In this document: positions 51,388-60,000 of the stretch, in pieces
Layout: the number at the start of each line of letters is the position of its first letter
Position numbering within the stretch: position 1 is the stretch's first letter
Notes under the pieces: generated by a model
Told to the model about the DNA's origin: nothing
The model's input: the letters and a program-made list of their open reading frames with translations, nothing else
Database searches by the model: none
Translations under genes and position numbers: made by a program
Assembly (NCBI GenBank): GCA_002633005.1
Contig: NMRA01000041.1
Coordinates: forward strand, 751,294 to 811,293
DNA from: Phoronis australis
Lineage: Eukaryota; Phoronida; Phoronidae
Length of the DNA stretch: 60,000 nt
Reading direction: 5' to 3'

Positions 51388-54300
51388 ATGCGAGTTTTCA
51401 CAGGTTCTTATTTACCTTTTTGAAACATGTTATCGTACTAACAGACGTCCAGGTTGAAGCTGTCGAGTTAAAATGGAACAGAATTTATTAAATGAATGAC
51501 ACCAGTGTAATGATCTGCGTTGGACAGACAAAATCAAAGTCGGAGTTTGACGGGATGATTTTATTTACTAATTTCACTTAAAACCTCAGTGAAAACTATG
51601 AATCCTTGTGAGAACCGTAAATCTGCGAAAATACACAAAATACTCTAAATACATGACAATATTATATAAAACTGAATCTAAATTAAACTATTAACAACAA
51701 TCACTCTAAGAAATTCTGAGTCAAAGTTACTCAAATCTAACTGAATGGGTATAAATATGAACTTTAAATCGCATTTACCAAACTAACATTTGTTTTAAAA
51801 TATATTATATCCTAGAATATTTCATAGCTCATAAACTCTAATGAGACTTACAGAAATTGCTCCCTTTGATCTTATCCACGCTTGAACATCCAATTCTTGT
51901 TTTGTGTATCAGTATGAACCTTCATTAAACAAAAATACTAACATGAATTCTCTGTATAAATTTTAGATAAAACTTAGAAATATGTCAAATTACATTCCGT
52001 AATCTTCAAATGGTGATAAAATGTCTTCTGAATATCATGAAATTATTGTTATAAACGTACACGTTTCTGCAAACATATTACTATTTCAGCTTGAATTTAG
52101 TAAATTGCAGTTAAAAACCTAAATTACACTCTAATGAACTTTAAGATAAAACATAACACAAAACAATTACCTTGTCAGTGACTGAATACACTCCTTGAAA
52201 CTCTACAGACACAGTGATCTGCCTAAAATACTTGACTCTCCAAAGTTATTGAGCTTCCTCGTCTCCTAAATTTTTCTTTTGTGAATGACGCTTATTTCTG
52301 CTCCAGAAATATTTATTTACTCTAAGATATGACTAAACATCACATGGACACTGGTCAAGGTATAGGTACATTGGTGTGGGTGTTTCTTAGAATCAACCCA
52401 CCTAAAGTTGACCAATCCAAAACATGTTTGGTCGATCGTATCCTGTTTGTCACAACTAGACTGAGAACTTCCAAGAACTAAAGCCTTTGCGAAGAAATTG
52501 TGCAAAACCCAAGTTAATCACAACAAGTCGTTTACAATAACAAGTCCTGTTCTAAAATATTTGTGACTTTCAAAATAACTAACTGATGTTAATTAACACG
52601 TTTGTTCATAAATTTATTATCGATTCATAACAAAGAATTCATAAATAAGGATTCGATCTGCCACATGAACAGTCTGGGTGAAGTATTTAAAAAAGTCTGC
52701 CAAAAATGGAAGAAACTTGGTAATTCGAAGCAAAGGATATTCGGTCTCGGTCGATACGCGGAATAATGTCGAGTGGGATATTACTTCAACTACGCCACTT
52801 TCGGTACGTTTTGTGTATATATTTTTACTAATTAATATGCGTACCCTTAAACTTATGCCATAGCACAATACAAAAAGCATCAAAGCGTCAAGAAAAATAA
52901 AAGTCGTGTAGCCTGTTGATGTGAAGTGGTCAGACATATGACTCTCTGCAAATCACTGTACTGTTTAGTGCCTCTTGTTGAATTCTGAAATGAGGAACAA
53001 ATAGACTAAATAATTTTAAAATGGAAGAAATTTCAAGTAAGGATAGACAAATATTAATCCTATCTAATCATCTGAAGTGAATACTCAGTATAGAAAGCTC
53101 AAGTGAACATTTTATGTTACTCACTGTTGTTGCCTCACTAGCCAGGTAAAATGCAATCATTGTAAATGTTTGACCTAAATTCTGGCAGTGTGTCGACTAG
53201 CATGGATATCAAAAATCGGTGCTCGTGCATTCCAGAAAATGTCAAGCAGGCGGCTTGTCTGGTCGACAAACTAATGCTTGATCACAAATTCTACTTGTTT
53301 ACAAACATCTACAGTTCAGGTTAAAGTATTCTGACAAAATGACCTGGAATTACCTGTCATCGTCAGAATATAAGTCTTACCTAGTCATAACGGAGAATGA
53401 AGGAATTAGTGAGAAAGTTAAATTCGGCGGCTAAAGCAATTCTGTAATTAGAATGTTGACGCTCCAATAGTTAATCACCATTCAGTTTTGCTTTTAACAG
53501 AATTAACTGTCCGACATGACGGGGGATATTTTGTTTGAGAGTACTTTTGACTTGTACTTAGTATAAGGTGAACTTCTGGCCACTTGAAGTACCACTCATT
53601 CGGGGCCCAGGTATTTGACAAGCTAGGGTATTGGCGGGTGAATAAATACATTTAAAATGAATTATGACGTCCTGAATACAGTGAAAGGCGCCAATACTTA
53701 ACAGTTGCTGAATATCTGTTGTGTTGCCAACCCAACAACACATATGCCGAAATAGCGCTGAACCTTCTCAATATCTGAGGTTGTTATTGGTTAAAGAGAT
53801 ATCATACGGCGCCACCTATTGATAAATATTGTATATAAAAAGAGCGTAAGAATATGCTTTTACAAAAAAATGTGCAACTTAAAGTGCGTCGATTTTTCAA
53901 ATATAAAATGCTTGAAAATATATTTACGAATAGCCACACTGACACGGTTAAATGTGGTAACGTCAGGAAATGGTAAAAAAAAATTAAAAAGTAATTATAA
54001 CTTTTAAAATGTAGATTAAGCATGTAGTTCAAAGCAAGAATGTTTACGTGCTGGTCGATATTCCAGAACTTTGATAACAAATACTTTTGACTATTACTGA
54101 GGGGGCCTCTACATGGCAAGAGTTGTACAATGGTACATGGTATACATGCACGTTGACAGACACCTTCACCAATTGCAGAATACTCAATGACCTTTATTAA
54201 ATTCCAAACGGTTTTGCAAAAAGTGAACTGCTGTTGCGTTGACAATATTTGCACACACTACTTTGTAATACATGTCTAAGAAATACATGCAACTCGAGGG

Positions 54301-54670
54301 CTTCAAAACATTCAAATTAAAAATAACCATAGTATACTAAGTGACATAATTGCTGGATTGATGAATAGTGAATCACCACCAAGCTGTGTAGACTTAATTC
54401 ATTTCTTGGAAAAACAAGCACATCCTAATTACACCTATGAAAGATTTGTAAATCTTTTATCAAATTATCTGAAAACAGAGTCAATTTGGCAATATATTTG
54501 TGTTTACAAGTTCAGAAGTAGTATAAAATGTTTCGAATGGTAGTTACAAATTTCACTCCCTCGTAAATTTGGAAAATTTGTCTTTAATTTGTATTCGATT
54601 GTGTACAAATATATACCGTGGTAGTTTGAGTTTAGATATGATTACTGCGAACGCAGTTCATCTGTCAGTC
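51388..54670. other. Intergenic, no gene recognised
   Basis: AT-rich. Longest frames (52617-52937 and 53802-54254, minus) are low-complexity or hydrophobic by composition and show no domain. No RNA gene seen. Confidence 0.5.
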
Positions 54671-54674
54671 AAGA

Positions 54675-54733
54675 TTTTGCTTCCCGTGTACAGGTAACCG
54701 CATCGAGCTATGCCAACTGAGCTATAGGTCGCT
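54675..54733 (-). repeat. tRNA-like relic
   Basis: Minus strand has CCTATAGCTCAGTTGGCATA, a good tRNA D-arm/A-box, with GGTTACC about 17 bases after it. A T-arm/B-box in the right place is missing or badly diverged. Likely a tRNA pseudogene or SINE head. Confidence 0.35.
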
Positions 54734-54739
54734 TGAGGA

Positions 54740-56100
54740 AGAAAGCTCAGCTCTTAGCTATCCGTCTGCAGCGGGCCTAAAGTACCAAGCGCAAAAAGTA
54801 GACTTGGCTAGCCGTTTCGCGCCAAGCTGTATCAGAAATCACTATAAATGTGAGCAACGAACAATTTGAGGCAAGTTTCATAACGTTAATTAGTTATGCA
54901 AACCATAAGTAGTATTGACAGAAGACTAACACACTAGTGGCTTCAATTTGATTTTCACGTTAGTTTGAAAGTTCAACCTTTTCATAAGGCCATGTATATT
55001 GCCTGTGGCACCTTGCAATGAAAAGTAGCCGTCCTTGACTTGGCTTTTGGTTAAGTTTCAATTTAGAACTATGTATTTATACTAAATGGATATTCATTCT
55101 AAACTATCCAAAGATTAAAGTAATTTTTGTTTGAGTCCCTCAATTCCGAAAAATACTGAAATTAATAAGGACGTATTCTGTACACATTCTCGTTCAAGAG
55201 GAATTTTTTAACAATTTGGTATATCTCTTGTGACAGGGAACTTCTAATTGTTCGATGAAATAACATTGCGATAAAATAGTCACATAACGAAAGCACAAAA
55301 GTGTCTGATTTATGGAGCGCAGGTTTACAGTTTTACAAAAATGGGGCTAATTAGTTAAAAACAAAAATACTAATTTGGACCTTTTCACGTGGATCACAAG
55401 AGTTTAATTAAAGATTAATTGAGCATGTGCTTTTAAACACACTTTGAAAATGATTCGCATCAGTTTGATCCACTGAATGATGTCTTAAACAATCTTAATA
55501 AAGAGGCATTTCTCATTCCCTATTGATCACATGATCGAAATAGTAAATATTAAAGCAGGTTACTCAAAGTATAAAGCAATGTCACAAAAATTTCCATACA
55601 ATGATAATTATTTCCGTTACATTTCATTCAGTTGGTCAAAGCTGCGAAAATTGAATTATGCGTTTTACTCATATTACCCTCAACAGGTTAAGAAACGATT
55701 TGATTAGGGTTGACCAACCCTGAAATTCAAAAATGGAGCACAGCGAATTCCGTTCAAAATGGCTCTTGGGGTAAGAAATAGAACTGAGTTTAAAGTGACA
55801 GCTAAACAGGGAAAATCTACTTTAAAGAAATATGAAACAGCTATCAATTTTGACGGTTTCGTCAACCCGCCTGAACCAATGACTGTGGGCCCCTGAGAGA
55901 GCAAATTTCGTGATTTTAACACTGACGTCATCAATGAACGAGTAGCGCCTCTGAATAAACGTTGCATAGTTTCCTATGAGTTGCTGATTAATGTCACAAA
56001 TAATTCAACATAAAGAGTATCTTTAACGAACCTCAAAAATCACCCGCTTGGAGCGCTGCTTCTCGTGACGTAGTTGGTGGGTTAAAGTCAGAGTCCTCTT
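54740..56100. other. Intergenic, no gene recognised
   Basis: No domain in the frame 55704-55967. A short palindrome AGGGTTGACCAACCCT lies near 55707-55722, and a CRE (TGACGTCA) near 55923. Confidence 0.5.
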
Positions 56101-56158
56101 TTAGCGCGCAGTCAAGTGACATTCTTTAAATTGTCGGAATAAGAAATTTTAGTGTGAA

Positions 56159-56305
56159 ATGTCGGGTCAACAGGGATACCTGTTTGAGCCGAGGCAACAC
56201 AAAGTGATACCCAGTCGTCGTCATCGTCAGACGAAAATTTGCCGGTGCAACCAGTCCGTATCAACAATTGACTTATCGCAAGCTCCGCCCATTGCGCAAA
56301 GTTGA
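56159..56305 (+). pseudogene. Short Ser/acidic-start frame, possible broken first exon
   Basis: ATG at 56159 reads MSGQQGYLFEP, then becomes basic and stops at 56303-56305. Shifting one base after Glu-Pro gives EATQSDTQSSSSSDENLP, a Ser/Asp tract that looks more protein-like. This suggests a single-base lesion in an old first exon or transposon gene. Not recognised with confidence. The minus-strand frame 56112-56405 with an Asp run is its shadow. Confidence 0.25.
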
Positions 56306-56474
56306 CAAACAAACAATAAGCTTTACCGGCAACGTGTTGTTTATCGGCTAAAATGGCGGCTTGGAAACGAAGGTGTGTCACGAATGATGCGTTCTGATTG
56401 GTCAATTAAGCCGTCACTCAAAATACTGGCGATAGGTCACTCACTGGTGCGACTGTGGAGTGTGGGCAGTGTGG

Positions 56475-56665
56475 ACTGTAGCCAGCCAGCTGCCACCCAA
56501 TACTCAGCTCTGTAAACTTGAAGGGTTGGTTAGTTACCGACTATAGCTGTATGAAGACTATCGTACCACTGTGTGTTGAGCTCCCGGTTAGACCTAGCCA
56601 GCCAGTTAGCTGTATGAAGACTATCTTCAAAATACAGCTAGGTACCATTGTGTGTTAATCTTCCA
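56475..56665. repeat. Short direct repeats
   Basis: TAGCTGTATGAAGACTATC occurs twice (near 56545 and 56608), each followed within about 40 bp by 'gtacca.tgtgtgtt'. An N at 56754 marks a contig join just downstream. Confidence 0.6.
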
Positions 56666-57342
56666 CAGACCCCGGATTTGCAACGACGCCATATTGAAAT
56701 TATGTTAAAATGGTGCATTGTGGGTGCTGTGGTCAGGATTCCGAAACATTACCNTTCGTGAAAAATGGATAAAGAACATTGGGAGAGCTGGGAGTAAGGG
56801 GAGTTTTAGCGCATTCAAACCAACGCGGAGCATCTAGGCAACACGTAGCCCCTCGGTTGGCCATATAGGGGCTACAATACTTCCATTCGCTTTCTGTACT
56901 CATTTCGCTACTTCAGTGTATTTTAAACGGGCCGTGACCTGATTTGGGTTACCGATTTTGAGTTCTCACAGTCAAAAATACATTCTACACTTAAAACCAT
57001 GATTTTTTAAGAAAACGCTTACTTTCATCATTGGTCCTTTCTACTTCTATACATATCTTTGATGAAGCTTAGTTGTGAGAATTAAGTTGACTTTGGAGAA
57101 GAATTCCAAGTCCACTTTTTTGGTTGCCGTTAACTTTTTCACCGCGCGCGCGATACCCACAAAGTATGTCAACTGAGTCACGTGAGTTAGGCAAAGGTTA
57201 GCGCGAGACTGAGCGAAGTGCGTGACGCTAGCTCGCGACACTTGTAAAATAGCATGAGAAGGTATCGGGTGAAATTTGTAAGATTTGTGTCCCTTAGACT
57301 TTTTATTCGTCAACATGCGTGATTTCACGTAACTTCCTCAAA

Positions 57343-57352
57343 ATGGCACCCG
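57343..57352 (+). CDS. Possible first coding exon (ATG GCA CCC G|gtaaga)
   Basis: An ATG in good context (aaaATGG) ten bases before a strong donor, gtaaga, just downstream of a CpG-rich patch (ccgcgcgcgcg near 57143). It could start a plus-strand gene running beyond the window. No downstream exon identified. Confidence 0.2.
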
Positions 57353-58079
57353 GTAAGAGAAACTCGAGCAAACCGCGACAGATTTTCATCGATTTGTTCA
57401 AGTTTTGCTCACTAAATTGTATCCAGAATCGTGGTACGTGTTAATTATAACTACGTGTTCCTATATGTATGGTTCATTTGGTTTTATTTGCTGTATTTTG
57501 AAATGAGTAACTCTTTGTGAGGATGTACAAGTTATCGCCCCTGTATGTATGCCTGCGGCATCCAGGGCGATGTAATTGGCTAGGGGCCATCGTGTGTACA
57601 GCAAACATTTTCCTGGCGGAAAAAAAAACGCATGAGAACAACATTCCGACGGAGTTCCCTCTTAAAATTATCGCCTCTAGCACTCCACGGCCAAAGCTAC
57701 AAAAGTTAAGCCACCCGAGAACTTTCAACTTGTCTGAAACCGGACTGAGGCGGAGTTTTCGAAATCAACGCCGATAGCCCCAATACTGAACATGACGACA
57801 GTGGTGCCCTCGGTCACACGGTCACAAACGAGAGAGAGGACTTGCTTGGTATTATAAAGCAAAAAAAATGAAACACGGTTTTTAGTTGGCAAATCGCTCC
57901 AAATGCACACACTATCCAGCCTGACCACAAGCTATCCCATGAGCCTTCGCGCAGGAAGTAACTCGCACATGCGCAATGCGTAGTTCATTTGCGCTGCAAA
58001 TTCTCTAATAGCACGCAGCCAAGGTAATTCCAAAGGCGCTAACGGTGTCTGGTAATTCTGCTCGTTACCTAGCCGTGAA

Positions 58080-58665
58080 ACTTGTATCAACATGTAAAGC
58101 TAAAGACCGACGGGGTGCATGCAAAATCTGGGAATCAACCGACACCCAGCTTGCCCGTTACAGCCTTTTAAGTGAAAAATAACGCAATAAACGTCATTTT
58201 CTTGCGTAACTCTTCACCTTTTGCAACAATGAAAAGTATGTTGTCGTTTTGAATACAGTACGCTCGTTTCACGCCCATGCGCCATATTCTAAAATTTTGC
58301 GACATTCGCAGCAGCAGAAAATTGTTGTAAAATTCAGTTTGCTGGTATTAAAATGCTGAAAACGTGTAACGAAATTAAACCAGTTCCAAAAATTTTTGGT
58401 GACATGTACGCAACCTCGTGGAAGAAGAACAGTTGACTGAAGAATCGGTGAAACAAGAAACTGGCCAATAGGTGACGCAATATTTCATGGCGGCGAAAGC
58501 CAACGCAAAAGATCGCTCCACAACTTCACTTGCAGAATAAGGGTCGAACGTCATTTTTTCCAACACCGATGAATAGTTTAGTTTACTCAAGGAAGGTGTA
58601 GTTTTTAATGACACTAATTTTTGTGTCATGTTTTATCTGGTTTTATTTACCGGAAATTTCACACA
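58080..58665. repeat. Large direct repeat, copy 1
   Basis: About 580 bp, repeated at 58725-59310 with an offset near 644. Shared blocks include 'gtgcatgcaaaatctgg', 'gtttaagtgaaaaa', 'aacgtcattttc', 'gacatgtac.caacc' and 'tttccaacacc'. A 330-bp relative lies at 31350-31680. Frames 58375-58629 (minus) fall inside it. Confidence 0.75.
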
Positions 58666-58724
58666 GCCCGTTGACTACCCGGATATAGTAACTTTTCAAG
58701 TTGCTCGTCACCTCTTCGTAAAAC

Positions 58725-59310
58725 TTACGTCAACAAGTAGAGCTAACGGACCAGCGGGAGTGCATGCAAAATCTGGTAGTCAACCGACCCTCACCTTATT
58801 CGTTGCAGCCGTTTAAGTGAAAAACAATCAAATAAACGTCATTTTCAAGCATAATTCGCTGTTTTTTTAACAAAGAAAACTATGTTTACCGTTTTCCAAA
58901 ACATTACGCTCGTGACACGGTGCACGAGCCATTTCCTAAAATTTTGAGACCTCTTTCGGGAAATGATAAGTACAGATTCGCAGCAGCAAGGTGTGTTCTA
59001 AGATTTGGTTTGTTGGTTTCAAAATACTAAAAACTTGTAACGTAATGAATGATAATTTGTTGTGACATGTACAAAACCTTGTGCCGGCAGCGAAGAACAG
59101 TTGATAAAAGAATCGTGGGGAAAAAACTGATCAAGGTCAGGTGACGTAATCGCCAAAAGCCGACTCAAGAGAACGCATCACAATTTTAGCAGCAACCAAT
59201 TAACGACTGCTAACTTTTCCAACACCGGTAAATAAATTAGTTTAGGCATACTCAAGGATGAGAGTAGTTTTAATGACACTACTTTTGAGTCAGATTTTAT
59301 TTGTCCATTT
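58725..59310. repeat. Large direct repeat, copy 2
   Basis: Diverged copy of 58080-58665 (many substitutions), so an old family, not an assembly duplication. The minus-strand frame 59178-59510 partly derives from it and shares a 'VLEK' stretch with the frame in copy 1. Confidence 0.75.
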
Positions 59311-60000
59311 TTTACCCAAACCTGTATATTTAGTACTGGTATATAGATTTGGGCAAAGGCGTGGGTAACCCGGCGATGGTATGCGATGACCATTCCCTTA
59401 GAAGACACCTTTTTCGAAGAGTTCGAACAACCAGGAGCCATACGAAAAGGCATGGCGAACCTTTTACAGCACTGTGGCAAACAGTAAAAAAATAAGAACG
59501 GCTGATACAATGATAAAATGCGATGTTAACTCTTCACAATATGGCACAACAATACGTGATAAGCAATTGAGGCCCCACCAGCCACCTCACTGACATATCA
59601 CCCAATCAGCGGTCGTTGTCAGGATTTCAGTCTTTTGACAATAACTATGAATGAGCTTTTATTTTATTTTAGCGCGCAACTCGGGCAAATGTGAGATTTA
59701 CATTTATGTTAGAACCGGTTAACAGTTGCATTATTTTTACTGCAGTGCCCTTTTAAGTATTCAAATTAAAGCCATTTTCCAGACCACAGTGAATTTATCC
59801 AATTTGCAAATTTCGTTTTTGATTTTTTCTTAAAGCAGCTTAATTTAAACCTACATTACTTTAAAGAGGTCTGTGGCCGGTTGCATGAAACAGTCCCAAA
59901 TAGGGACTCAACTAAGTTCCCTAAATCTACAGCGTATTTGTGGGGTTGTGAAAACATTGATTGTCCTTTCTTATGCTGCTTGGGTCTCATTACTAAGTCA
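59311..60000. other. End of window, no gene recognised
   Basis: No conserved frame. 'GGCCGGTTGCATGAAACAGT' at 59876-59895 resembles the end of a MITE-like family seen at 43874. Confidence 0.45.

Noticed and set aside
56112-56405. Minus-strand frame with five Asp
   Set aside because: The Asp run is the complement of a Ser/Asp tract on the plus strand; no domain visible.

Overview
This is metazoan nuclear DNA, probably from a marine invertebrate. Short exons with GT-AG introns, AT-rich non-coding DNA, many minisatellites, small inverted-repeat (MITE-like) elements, a Penelope-like retroelement and a Kolobok-type DNA transposon all point that way. I cannot place the species from sequence alone. 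Single N bases at 6189, 37671 and 56754 mark contig joins, and two of them are flanked by duplicated blocks.

The first 41 kb is one plus-strand gene for a polycystin-1 family protein. I traced 35 exons from 1363 to 39665 whose splice phases agree throughout; they encode about 3,473 residues ending in TAA. The 5' end lies outside the window. In order the protein has a Cys-rich start, several PKD-type beta-sandwich repeats rich in N-glycosylation sites, a REJ region, a GAIN-like region with Thr/Ser/Cys-rich inserts, a GPS motif, transmembrane segment 1, a PLAT domain, segments 2-5, segment 6, the extracellular polycystin (TOP) domain, segments 7-11 with a pore loop, and a short charged tail. 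The GPS lacks the usual His-Leu-Ser/Thr cleavage triplet, while two furin-type sites lie shortly before it. The pore has Leu-Asn-Lys where PKD2 has Leu-Gly-Asp.

The introns hold most of the repeats. There is a 5'-truncated antisense Penelope-like element at 11340-12360 with reverse-transcriptase and GIY-YIG remnants and a hammerhead-ribozyme-like motif. There are also MITE-like inverted repeats, a possible tRNA-derived SINE, and minisatellites with units of about 18, 20, 24, 35 and 52 bp.

From 41 to 46 kb the sequence is mostly non-coding. At 44066-45682 lies a DNA transposon with 15-bp terminal inverted repeats, TTAA target duplications and an antisense THAP zinc finger broken by a TGA, which fits the Kolobok superfamily. 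It sits inside an older MITE-like repeat. At 46578-50763 a two-exon plus-strand gene encodes a small, probably secreted PAN/apple-like plus WSC protein.

From 51 kb to the end I find no confident gene. This part holds a tandem repeat, a tRNA-like relic, a few weak first-exon candidates and a large direct repeat (58080-59310) that has a third copy in a polycystin intron.
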